This document shows, one piece after another, positions 33,811-42,163 of a stretch of 64,000 bases of DNA; position 1 is the first letter of the stretch; each line of letters begins with the position of its first letter. Source of the DNA: Sanguibacter gelidistatuariae (GTDB taxonomy: Bacteria > Actinomycetota > Actinomycetes > Actinomycetales > Cellulomonadaceae); assembly GCF_900096585.1 (NCBI RefSeq), contig NZ_FMYH01000006.1, forward strand, positions 124,001 to 188,000, in the 5' to 3' direction. Under the pieces are notes generated by a model. It searched no databases and was not told the DNA's origin. It worked only from the letters and a program-made list of their open reading frames with translations. A program made the translations under genes and the position numbers.

Positions 33811-34490
33811 CCCGCACGGGCACTCGCCGGGACCTACGGACGCCCCTTGCGCTTCCACGACGTCGGCCCTGAGGTCCGCGCCGCGATGGTTGCTCAGGTC
33901 CTCCAGGACGTCTCGACGAAGCGGTCCGTCTGGACGACGTGGAACCTGGGCGCGGCCGCGCTGCGGGCGTCCCGGCCGCTGCGGATGGCCAACCCCGAGG
34001 AGCGCCTGCACCTGCTCAACGACCTCACCAGGCAGGCCGCCGCGGCGTGCGTGCACCTGGACGACACCCGCGACCCCGAGCGGCGCCGCGTCGGGGAATC
34101 CCTGTTCACTTCCACCGAGCTCCTCGCCGCCGAGAAGTCCCTCATCGACGCCACCACCACCCCGGTGTACCTCCCCCACACGATCGAAGACCTGCGGAGC
34201 CCGTCGGTGCGGATCCGCGTCGCCCTGGACGCCCTCGCCCCTGACCAACGCCTCGCCGCCGAAGCCGTCCTGACCTCACCCCACCTGCTCGACGCCCTCG
34301 TCGGACCAGCCGGGTCGGGCAAGACCACCACACTCGCCGCGGTGACTGCGGCATGGCGCACCACCGGCGGACCCGTCCTGGGCCTTGCGCCGTCCGCCAC
34401 CGCCGCCCACACCCTGCAGGAGTCTCTCGGCGTCCCGTGTCAGACGACCGCGAAGTGGCTCTACGAGTCGGTCGGACCCGGAGCCCACAC
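33811..34490 (+). pseudogene. MobF-type relaxase/helicase (TrwC/TraA-like), internal fragment
   Basis: MobF relaxases nick and unwind plasmid or ICE DNA for conjugation. The reading frame opens after a TGA at 33808 and has no N-terminal relaxase domain (no HUH motif). It contains the region before the helicase (VAQVLQDVSTKRSVWTTWNL, then RVALDALAPDQRLAAEAVL). The helicase Walker A, GPAGSGKTTT, follows, and then GLAPSATAAHTLQESLG and TAKWLYE. Similarity to the family stops near 34490; the rest of the helicase is missing. By chance the same frame runs open into the downstream M20 gene. It is a remnant, not a functional relaxase. Confidence 0.8.
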
Positions 34491-34668
34491 CCGCGACGGC
34501 ACCTACACGCGCGCAATCTCCGGCTGCGCGCCCTTTTCCTCGCATGGACGACACGAAGGCTCCACGGCATCGATGCCGGACGCCGCGCACCGTGGCAACC
34601 GCACCCCAGTGTCGCTTCACCCCCGACCGGAATACTCTGAAAATTCCGATCTAAGGAGTGACGTGCCC

Positions 34669-35910
34669 ATGCCTGACAACGAACTGGTACTCGATCCGAC
34701 GCTCGCTGATCTCTACAAGGACCTCCACAGCCATCCGGAGCTCGGCTTCCAGGAGCACCGCACCGCCGACCTTGTGGCCCGCCGCCTGGAGGAGCTGGGC
34801 TTCGACGTCACGACCGGTGTCGGTCGGACGGGGGTCGTCGGCGTCCTGAAGAACGGTCCTGGCCCGACCGCCCTCCTCCGCGCCGACATGGATGCCCTCC
34901 CGGTCAAGGAAGACACCGGTCTGGAGTACGCCAGCACCGTCACCGCGACCGACGATCACGGCAAGGTCGTGCCGGTCGCCCACGCGTGCGGTCACGACCT
35001 TCATACGACCTGCCTGCTGGGGGCCGCGGGGATCTTGGCCACGAACACCTCCACCTGGTCCGGCACCCTGCTGCTCGTCTTCCAGCCCGCCGAAGAGCTC
35101 GGCGCGGGTGCTCAGGCCATGGTCGACGACGGGCTGTTCGACCGCTTCCCGAAGCCCGATGTCGTGCTCGGCCAGCATGTGTCCCCGTTGCCCGCGGGCA
35201 CGATCGCCGGGCACGCGGGTCCGTCCTACGCGGGGTCGGACTCGCTGCGCGTGCGTCTTGTCGGCAAGGGCGCCCACGGATCGATGCCCGAGGCGTCCGT
35301 CGATCCGGTCGTCATGGCGGCCGCGACCGTCCTGCGCCTGCAGACCATCGTCTCCCGGGAGGTGCCGAGCACGGCGACCACCGTGCTCACGATCGGTTCC
35401 ATCCACGCCGGGGACGCCGCGAACGTCATCCCGGGCGAGGCCGAGCTGCAGCTGAACATCCGCAGCTACGACGAGGGGATCCGACGGCGCATCCTCGACG
35501 GCGTGGATCGCATCGTCCGTGGCGAGGCCACGACGGCGGGCGCCACGGAGCCACCGACGATCACCCAGATCGAGAGGTTCCCCGTCGTCATCAACGACGC
35601 GGTCGCCCTGAAGGCGACCCTCGACGCCTTTGCCGCCTGGCTGGGAGCAGACAAGATCCTCGATCCGGGCGCCGGAGCCGGCAGCGAGGACGTGGGGGGG
35701 CTAGCGACGAGCGCAGGTGCGCCCTTGTCCTACTGGCTCCTCGGCGGCACCGATCCGTCCCCGTTCACCACCGGTGACATGAGCGACCCCGCCCTGCTCA
35801 CCGTCCCCTCCAATCACTCCCCGCACTACGCGTCCGTCATCGAACCCACCCTGACGATCGGGGTGACGGCCTTGGTCACAGCGGCCCGGACCTGGCTGCC
35901 GGCCGGGTAG
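34669..35910 (+). CDS. M20 family metallopeptidase / amidohydrolase
   Basis: M20D enzymes hydrolyse N-acyl amino acids or similar amides with two metal ions. The 413-residue product shows LHSHPELGFQEHRTADLV (residues ~17-34), RADMDALPVKE, the metal ligands ACGHDLHTTCLLGAA, FQPAEELGAGAQAMVDDGLFD with catalytic Glu, and the dimerisation domain (GPSYAGSDSLRVRLVGKGAHGSMPE). The C-terminal SNHSPHYAS supplies a last ligand. AAGGAG precedes both GTG 34663 and ATG 34669; the ATG is preferred on spacing. A short inverted repeat (CGGAAT/ATTCCG) just before the ribosome site may be an operator. It appears intact inside an otherwise decayed island. Confidence 0.92.
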   Translation: MPDNELVLDPTLADLYKDLHSHPELGFQEHRTADLVARRLEELGFDVTTGVGRTGVVGVLKNGPGPTALLRADMDALPVKEDTGLEYASTVTATDDHGKVVPVAHACGHDLHTTCLLGAAGILATNTSTWSGTLLLVFQPAEELGAGAQAMVDDGLFDRFPKPDVVLGQHVSPLPAGTIAGHAGPSYAGSDSLRVRLVGKGAHGSMPEASVDPVVMAAATVLRLQTIVSREVPSTATTVLTIGSIHAGDAANVIPGEAELQLNIRSYDEGIRRRILDGVDRIVRGEATTAGATEPPTITQIERFPVVINDAVALKATLDAFAAWLGADKILDPGAGAGSEDVGGLATSAGAPLSYWLLGGTDPSPFTTGDMSDPALLTVPSNHSPHYASVIEPTLTIGVTALVTAARTWLPAG

Positions 35911-35944
35911 CCGCCGGACACGCTTCGCGGCCGGGTAGCCGCCC

Positions 35945-38310
35945 TCACTGCCGCGCAATCGCGATGCGTAGACGCTCCTCAGGGTCGATGAAATGGTCGT
36001 TGTCGTCGGGCCCCAGGTCAATCTGCACCCAGTGGATCTTTCCCGTGAACCGGCTCCCGTCCGCCGTGTAGTCGGAGGTGACCGTGGTCCCGGACTCGTA
36101 GCCGATGTCCGTGGTCTCGTCCGCAGAGAAGATCATCGGCTGGGTCGCACCGACCCTGCCGGCGCCAGCCGCCTCGCCGTCGTAGTAGAGGGTGACGTCT
36201 CCCCCCTTGGCCAGTCCCCCGCCGTCGTAGGCAAACTCCATCCGGACCTGGTGGGTGCCTTCGGGGATCGCCCGGTCGGCCTCGACGGCGAATTCCTGGA
36301 TGCCGAGGACGTTGTAGACGAATGTCGCCCTGCCGCCCTTCGCATACAGGGCCCACCCGCCGAACCTGCCGCCCTGGGCGATGATGACCCCGTCGGCTCC
36401 GGCCCCGGAGACCGCGACCTCCGCGGTGACGGAGAACGACTTGTTCTTGATGTTCACGACGCTGTTCTCCGACAGGCGCCCCATACCGGGGAAGAACAGC
36501 TGCGAGCTCCCCCGGATCAGGGTGGGTCTCCCGGCGGCCTCGGGCGAGATGCGCTCGGCTGTGCGGTCGTCCATCGGGAGGACGTTGTACTTGACTGCCT
36601 CGATCAGCCAGAGGCGCTGCAGCTTGCTCAGCATCTCCGGATTCTGGGACGCGAGGTTCCGGGACTGGCTGTAGTCGCCGCTCCCGTCGTAGAGCTCCCA
36701 GACGTCGTCGTCGAAGGCGGGCATCACTCCACCGACCATGATCCACGGGGTGCGGTGCTTCGTCACCGCGCTCCACCCGCGGTGATAGATGCCCCTGTTC
36801 CCGAACATCTCGAAGTACTGCAGGTCGTGGCGCTCGGGGCTGGCGGCGTCGTTGAAGGCGTAGACCATGCTCGTGCCCTCCATTGGCGACTGCAGCACGC
36901 CGTTGACAATCGTCGGCTCGGGCAGACCCGCCGCTTCGAGGATGGTCGGTGCCACGTCGATCACGTGTGTGAACTGCGAGCGCAGGCCCGCCTTCTCCTG
37001 GATCCGTCCGGCCAGTGGACGATCGTTCCGTTGCGGGTGCCGCCCCAGTGCGAGGCGACCTGCTTGGTCCACTGGAAAGGAGTGTCCATCGCCCAGGCCC
37101 AGCCGACGGCGTAGTGGTTGTAGGAGGAGGGCGACCCGAGCTCGTCCATCTTGCTGAGCAAGAACTCAGGAGTCTCCAGGGCCGCCATGCCGTTGAAGCT
37201 GGCCATCTCGTTGAACGCGCCGTTGAGGGTGCCTTCCGCGGAGGCGCCGTTGTCGCCGACGATGTAGTAGATCAGCGTGTTGTCGAGCGCGCCGATCTCC
37301 TCGATGGCGTCGATCAGCCTCCCGACGTGGTGGTCGGTGTGCTCGAGGAACCCGGCGTAGACCTCCATCTGGCGTGCCAGGACGGGCCTGAGCTCGGCGG
37401 GCATGTCGTCCCAAGCGGGGATCTCGTCGTGGCGGGGGGTCAGCTGCGCCTCCGCCGGGATGACGCCGAGCTCCTTCTGCCGCGCGAACGTCTGCTCCCG
37501 TTGCGCGTCCCAGCCGTCGTCGAACTGGCCCCTGTACTTGTCGGCCCACTCCTTGGGGACGTGGCGCGGGGCGTGGGTCGCCCCCGGTGCGAAGTAGACG
37601 AAGAACGGGCGGTCCGGCATGAGGGCCTTCTGCTGGCGGATCCAGCCGACCGCCCGGTCGGCCAGGTCCTCGGTCAGGTGATATCCCTGCTCTGGGGTGG
37701 CCGGCGGTTCAACGGGAGTCGTCCCGTCGTAGAGCGCTGGGTCCCACTGGTTGTTCTCACCGCCGATGAACCCGTAGAACGTCTCGAAGCCCCCGCCGCC
37801 CGACGGCCAGGCGTCGAAGGGTCCCATCGGGGACGCCTGCCAGACTGGCACCTCGTGGCACTTACCGAACTGAGCGGTCGAATAGCCGTTGAGCTTGAGG
37901 GTCATGGCCAACGGGGCCTTGGTGTTGGGACGCAGGGAGCTGTTGCCCGGCGCCGACGTCGCGGTCTCCGTGATCGAGCCCATCCCGACCGAGTGGTGGT
38001 TGCGCCCGGTGAGCAGCGCCTGTCGGGTGGGTGCGCACAGCGCGGTCGTGTGGAAGCGGTTGAACCGCAGCCCTCCCCCGGCCAGGCGTTCCGCGGTCGG
38101 CGTCTGGCACGGTCCTCCGAACGTGCTCGACGCGCCGAAGCCCACATCGTCCAGGAGGATCACCAAGACGTTCGGCGCCCCCTCGGGGGGCAGCAGCGGC
38201 TCGATCGGCGGGAAGGACGTGTCCGGGTCCTTCGCGTCATACGTGGTCAGACCCGGTACCGGGCGATCGGGGATGGGCAGCATGTTGCGCGCGTGACGGT
38301 CGGGGCTCAT
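35945..38310 (-). pseudogene. Arylsulfatase (frameshifted)
   Basis: Type I sulfatases hydrolyse sulfate esters using a formylglycine made from Cys. The ATG follows GGAGG. The first frame (about 440 residues) has VLVILLDDVGFGASS and LCAPTRQALLTGR, with the CxPxR formylglycine motif at Cys92. RPFFVYFAPGATHAPRHVP and YYIVGDNGASAEGTL follow. Near 37005 the frame must slip by one base: WPDG is followed in the next frame by RIQEKAGLRSQFTHVIDVAPTILE. The remaining ~350 residues include FVYNVLGIQEFAVEADRA and a beta-rich tail. A one-base deletion in GACGG-ATC accounts for the change. It is a pseudogene unless this is a sequencing error. Confidence 0.88.
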
Positions 38311-38374
38311 CGGTTCCTCCGAGAACTGGGCCACCCGTGCGGCACCGTGTCGTTCCGGCTGGCATCTTCGGCTG

Positions 38375-38390
38375 TGCCCTGTACAGGGCA
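38375..38390. promoter_or_regulatory. 16-bp perfect palindrome upstream of the arylsulfatase gene
   Basis: TGCCCTGTACAGGGCA lies 65 bases before the arylsulfatase start, in a 261-bp region with no gene. A dimeric repressor, for example of the TetR or GntR type, could bind it. The rest of this gap (38391-38571) shows nothing recognisable. Confidence 0.45.
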
Positions 38391-38571
38391 ACCATGCCCT
38401 CGTGGCCTCGTCCGTAATCGACCACGCGTGCGCCTGACGGCGGGGCAGGGCGGGCGGCCATCACACGAGCGGGTGGGTAGCCGCAGGCAACCGGGGATGC
38501 CGGCTGCGAGAGGTGCAATTCATCCCAGTACACACCCGCTCCGGTCGCGCGGCAACGGGAGGCGGGACGGT

Positions 38572-38922
38572 CTACGACGCGCCGTCGTCGCCGTCTGTCG
38601 GACCGATCAGCTGCAGGACCCGCTCGGCCGCGCGACGCGCCTCCGCGTCGTCGTGCGCGGTGACGACGACGCCGTAGACCATCCGCTGGACCAGGACGAG
38701 GTCGTCCATGGTGAGGTCCGCCGGGGCCTGGGCGGCCTGCTGGGCGCGCACGAGCAGAGGCTCGACCATGCGCCGCAGCCGGATTCCGCCGTCGTAGTCC
38801 GACTGGCTCCGGCGCGCGTCGATGACCATCTCGACGAAGGCCGCCTCCGTGATCGTCTGGTCGACGATGGCGTGCCAGAGCCGGGCGAAGGCTCCGGTGT
38901 CCTCATCCTCGACTCCCGCCAC
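38572..38922 (-). pseudogene. TetR-family regulator, C-terminal fragment
   Basis: The ~117 residues (GAFARLWHAIVDQTITEAAFVEMVIDARRSQSDYDGGIRLRRM...VLQLIG) resemble the C-terminal ligand-binding and dimerisation domain of TetR regulators. The N-terminal helix-turn-helix is absent. The fragment stops at 38922, exactly where the divergent dehydrogenase fragment begins. It cannot bind DNA on its own. Confidence 0.7.
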
Positions 38923-38924
38923 CC

Positions 38925-39431
38925 AAGTGCTACCTGCGCTCCTTCGCCCTCGACCCCCGCGCCAACAAGGCCATGAAGGAGCAGGGCATCCTCTTCAAGG
39001 CTGACACCCTGGAGGAGCTGGGCCGCAAGCTCGACCTGGACCAGGCCACGTTCCGCGCCACGGTCGAGCGCTTCAACGGCTTCGCGCGGGCCGGGCGGGA
39101 CCAGGACTTCAACAAGGGCGACTCCGCCTACGACCGCTACTACGGCGACCCTACGGTCCACCCGAACGCCTGCCTCGGCACGATCGAGAAGGGCCCGTTC
39201 CTCGCCTACAAGCTTGTTGTCGGCGACCTCGGCACCAAGGGCGGCGTGCTGACCGACCCGGACGGTCGGGCGCTGCGTGAGGACGGCTCCGTCATCGAGG
39301 GCCTCTACGCCGCGGGCAACAACTCGGCCTCGGTCATGGGCAACACCTACCCCGGCCCGGGTTCGACGATCGGCCCGGCGACCGTGTTCGGCATGCGCGC
39401 CGGCCGCCACATGGCCCGCCAGAGCAGCTAG
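38925..39431 (+). pseudogene. FAD-binding 3-ketosteroid dehydrogenase-like protein, C-terminal fragment
   Basis: KstD-type flavoproteins introduce double bonds in steroid rings. About 168 residues remain: ILFKADTLEELGRKLDLD, FRATVERFNGFARAGRDQDF, then the C-terminal FAD-site signature YAAGNNSASVMGNTYPGPG and TIGPATVFGMRAGRHMA. The N-terminal Rossmann domain is gone. The remaining piece has no start signal of its own. Its gene would normally be divergent from a TetR repressor, which is also truncated at the same point. Confidence 0.8.
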
Positions 39432-39471
39432 TCCCCGCGCCCGCGACGGGGGCTCCCAGTGACCAACAGGT

Positions 39472-39489
39472 CATCGGGAGCTCCCGATG
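39472..39489. terminator. Palindrome after the dehydrogenase fragment
   Basis: CATCGGGAGCTCCCGATG is an 18-bp perfect palindrome, able to form a seven-bp stem with an AGCT loop, 41 bases past the dehydrogenase stop. It may have been that gene's terminator. Confidence 0.4.
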
Positions 39490-39509
39490 CACCGCCAGAT
39501 TGACTTGTT

Positions 39510-39523
39510 CGAACGTGCGTACG
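39510..39523 (+). promoter_or_regulatory. Candidate LexA-like box upstream of the YdjM-like gene
   Basis: CGAACGTGCGTACG, within TCGAACGTGCGTACGT, has the same TCGAAC-N4-GTACGT form as the box before uvrA and differs from the SOS consensus CGAAC-N4-GTTCG by one base. It lies 107 bases before the ATG at 39631. E. coli ydjM is a LexA target, which adds some support. Confidence 0.4.
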
Positions 39524-39630
39524 TAGCCTAGTCCGAACAGGTAGCACCGACGGACAGAGGCCATCATCACGCGCTCCAGACACCCCGCCCATCGTTCTAC
39601 CGCCGGGCACCCGATATCTGGGCACCCGTC

Positions 39631-40401
39631 ATGATGGGCGCGCACCACGCGATCGCCGGCTCGGCCGCCTGGGTCGCGGTGGCCGGCACCGGTCCCCTCA
39701 TGCTGGGCCTCTACCCGGTCTCGGACTCCGGGCTCCTCATCGGGTCGATCGTCTGCGCCGGTGCGGCTCTGCTGCCCGACGCCGACCACCACAGCGGGAC
39801 CATCTCCAACTCCCTGCCGCCGCTGTCCAAGGTCGTCACCCGCGTCGTCGCGGGCATCAGTGGAGGCCACCGAAACGGCACGCACGGACTGCTCGCCATC
39901 CCCGTCGCGGTCGCCCTCGCCGTCGCGGCAGGGATGGTCGCTCTGGAGACGGAGGCCTTCGGCCGGGTCGCCCTGGGCGCCGGGGCGCTCTCGCTCCTGC
40001 TCGTCGCGTACGCCGCGAAGGCACTCAAGATCACCAACGACGGCAGCTGGCTTCGTTCGTGGGGCATCGCCGTCATCGTCTCCGTCCTGGTCACCCTGTA
40101 CGCGCCGCAGGAGTGGGAGTGGCTGCCGATCGCCGTCGGACTAGGGGTGACCGTGCACATCGCCGGCGACCTGCTCACCACGGGCGGAGTCCCCCTGCTG
40201 TGGCCGCTACGGCTGCGTCCCCCACGCTGGTGGCGCCGGACGCAGGGGCTCAATGACCTCTGGCTGGCCAGCGGCCGGGTGGCGCTGCCCGTGCTGGGGG
40301 ACACCGGCTCGCGCCGCGAGTGGGCCCTCGCCGTCCCGCTGACCATCTATGCGACCTACGGTGCCGTGGTCGCCCTCGCGGGCCTCCTCCAGGGCACCTG
40401 A
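39631..40401 (+). CDS. YdjM-like metal-dependent membrane hydrolase (LexA-binding inner-membrane family, DUF457)
   Basis: These are membrane proteins with conserved metal-binding residues; the substrate is unknown. The 256-residue product starts MMGAHHAIAGSAAWVAVAGTG. It has ALLPDADHHSGTISNSLPPLSK near residue 45 and GGHRNGTHGLLAIPVAVALA near 86, the two metal-site motifs. VTVHIAGDLLTTGGVPLLWPL follows near 170. About five hydrophobic segments are visible. The first ATG is used; ATG at 39634 is equally possible. It is convergent with pyk and ends beside repeat copy C. Confidence 0.87.
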   Translation: MMGAHHAIAGSAAWVAVAGTGPLMLGLYPVSDSGLLIGSIVCAGAALLPDADHHSGTISNSLPPLSKVVTRVVAGISGGHRNGTHGLLAIPVAVALAVAAGMVALETEAFGRVALGAGALSLLLVAYAAKALKITNDGSWLRSWGIAVIVSVLVTLYAPQEWEWLPIAVGLGVTVHIAGDLLTTGGVPLLWPLRLRPPRWWRRTQGLNDLWLASGRVALPVLGDTGSRREWALAVPLTIYATYGAVVALAGLLQGT

Positions 40402-40441
40402 CCCCGTCCGGCCCTTCCCCCGCCCTCTCCCCCGCCCCACC

Positions 40442-40504
40442 CGCTGAGTGCGGGCGAATGGCTGCCCAAATCGGGTATCTGGCAGCTATATGACCGCACT
40501 CAGC
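40442..40504. repeat. Palindromic repeat copy C (63 bp)
   Basis: Starts CGCTGAGTGCGGGCGAATGG and ends GACCGCACTCAGC, with the centre CTGCCC...TATCTGGCAGC. It lies 40 bases past the YdjM-like gene in the 257-bp convergent gap before pyk; the only other structure in the gap is the long hairpin nearby. Confidence 0.85.
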
Positions 40505-40568
40505 AGAGGGTGCGCTCGGCAGGCACCGGCCCGAAGCCGGGCGGTGTGGGAGCGGTGCGCGTGCGGGT

Positions 40569-40622
40569 GCCCGACGACGAAGCCCTCGCCTCCTGTAGGA
40601 GGCGAGGGCTTCGTCGTCGGGC
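40569..40622. terminator. 25-bp perfect hairpin, bidirectional terminator candidate
   Basis: The arm begins GCCCGACGACGAAGCCCTCG and pairs without mismatch over 25 bases around the loop TGTA. It lies 37 bases after the pyk stop on the minus strand and after the YdjM-like gene on the plus strand. No U-tract is present. Confidence 0.7.
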
Positions 40623-40658
40623 AGGATCACCGGCTGGTCAGGCGACCAGCGTCGGTCC

Positions 40659-42077
40659 TCAGACCTCGTCGCCGATGCGGTGCACGAGGATCGAGTTGGT
40701 CGTGCCGGAGACGCCGACCGGTGCGCCGGAAACGACAACCACGAGGTCACCGATCTCGGCGAGGCCGTTGGCCTGCAGGGTCGAGTCGACCTGGCGGACC
40801 ATCGCGTCGGTGCTGTCGACCGAGGGAACCTCGTAGGACTGCGTGCCCCAGGTCAGCGACAGGACGCTGCGGACGTCGCTGCGCGGGGTGAACGCGAGCA
40901 GCGGCAGGGCCGACCGCAGGCGGGACATACGACGTGCGGAGTCACCCGACTGGGTGAAGGTCACGAGGTACTTGACGCCGAGGATCTCACCGATCTCGGC
41001 GGCGGCACGGGTGATCGCTCCACCGCGGGTGTGCGGCGTCGACCCGAGGGGGGCGATCCGCTCGCGGCCGAGCTCCTCGGTGCTCTCGATGATGCGGGCC
41101 ATAACGCGCACGGCCTCGATCGGGTAGTCACCGACGCTCGTCTCACCGGAGAGCATGACGGCGTCCGCGCCGTCGAGGACGGCGTTGGCGCAGTCCGAGG
41201 CCTCGGCGCGGGTCGGGCGGGGAGCGGTGATCATCGACTCGAGGACCTGGGTGGCCACGATGACCGGCTTGGCGGCGCGACGAGCAAGCTCGATCGCACG
41301 CTTCTGCACGAGGGGGACCTGCTCGAAGGGCAGCTCGACGCCGAGGTCGCCGCGGGCGACCATGATGCCGTCGAATGCGTCGACGATCTCGGCGAGGTTC
41401 TCGACAGCCTGCGGCTTCTCGACCTTGGCGATGACGGGAAGGACGCGGCCCTCCTCTTCCATGATGCGACGCACGTCGTCGTAGTCGGCCGCGCTGCGCA
41501 CGAACGACAGGGCGATGATGTCGGCGCCCAGGCGGACGGCCCAGCGAAGGTCCGCCTCGTCCTTGTCGGACATGGCCGGCACGGAGACTGCGACGCCGGG
41601 GAGGTTGAGTCCCTTGTTGTTGGAGACCGGCCCGGAGACCTCGACGCGGGTGATGACCCGGGGGCCTTCGACGGCAGTCACGCGAACGAGGACGCGGCCG
41701 TCGTCGATGAGGATCGGGTCGCCGACCCGGGCGTCGCCCGGCAGGCCCTTGTGGGTCGTGGAGACGAGCTCCTTGGTGCCCACGACGTCTTCGGTCGTGA
41801 TGGTGAACGTGTCACCGACGTTGAGCCACTGCTTCTCGTCGTTCAGGAAGCGGCCAAGGCGGATCTTGGGTCCCTGCAGGTCGACGAGCACGGCGACCGA
41901 GCGGCCAGCGGCCTTCGCGGCGGCACGCACGTTGTGGTAGACAGCTTCGTGCTCTTCGGGCTCCCCGTGGCTACGGTTGATCCGGGCGACGTCCATTCCG
42001 GCGTCGACCAGGTTCTGCAGCTGCTCGAGGGAGGCGGTTACGGGTCCGATGGTGCATACGATCTTTGCTCTGCGCAT
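40659..42077 (-). CDS. pyk: Pyruvate kinase
   Basis: It converts phosphoenolpyruvate and ADP to pyruvate and ATP. The 472-residue product begins MRRAKIVCTIGPVTASLEQL. It shows INRSHGEPEEHE near residue 34, the metal and catalytic motif VIAKVEKPQAVENL near 217 (Lys in AKVEKP), GIMVARGDLGVELP and MLSGETSVGDYP. The C-terminal regulatory domain ends RIGDEV. It is the first core gene after the accessory island; pyk next to an ANTAR regulator is the usual actinobacterial order, here split by the island. Confidence 0.97.
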   Translation of the reverse strand: MRRAKIVCTIGPVTASLEQLQNLVDAGMDVARINRSHGEPEEHEAVYHNVRAAAKAAGRSVAVLVDLQGPKIRLGRFLNDEKQWLNVGDTFTITTEDVVGTKELVSTTHKGLPGDARVGDPILIDDGRVLVRVTAVEGPRVITRVEVSGPVSNNKGLNLPGVAVSVPAMSDKDEADLRWAVRLGADIIALSFVRSAADYDDVRRIMEEEGRVLPVIAKVEKPQAVENLAEIVDAFDGIMVARGDLGVELPFEQVPLVQKRAIELARRAAKPVIVATQVLESMITAPRPTRAEASDCANAVLDGADAVMLSGETSVGDYPIEAVRVMARIIESTEELGRERIAPLGSTPHTRGGAITRAAAEIGEILGVKYLVTFTQSGDSARRMSRLRSALPLLAFTPRSDVRSVLSLTWGTQSYEVPSVDSTDAMVRQVDSTLQANGLAEIGDLVVVVSGAPVGVSGTTNSILVHRIGDEV

Positions 42078-42163
42078 AGCTCCAGCCTAGTTGCTTGTGT
42101 AAGTACTGCAGTCGGGACGAAAGTCTTGCGGTGCCCCAAGCATCTCTGCCCGGGGCACAGAAC

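Larger units (their letters stand above)
32276..34640. mobile_element. Remnant of an integrative element at the tRNA gene
   Basis: Starting right after the tRNA are a tyrosine integrase with an internal stop, a long palindrome, a 19-bp hairpin, and an internal piece of a MobF relaxase/helicase. This is the gene complement expected of an integrative conjugative or mobilisable element, all inactivated. I could not find a second copy of the tRNA 3' end, so the right boundary is a guess set before the M20 gene. Confidence 0.7.

Noticed and set aside
33627-33872. 81-codon open frame after the integrase
   Set aside because: No family similarity is visible, it crosses two inverted repeats, and it overlaps the relaxase fragment in another frame.
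35896-35945. 15-bp direct repeat GGCCGGGTAGCCGCC at the M20 stop as an insertion target duplication
   Set aside because: The two copies are only about 30 bases apart with nothing element-like between them; a local slippage duplication is simpler.
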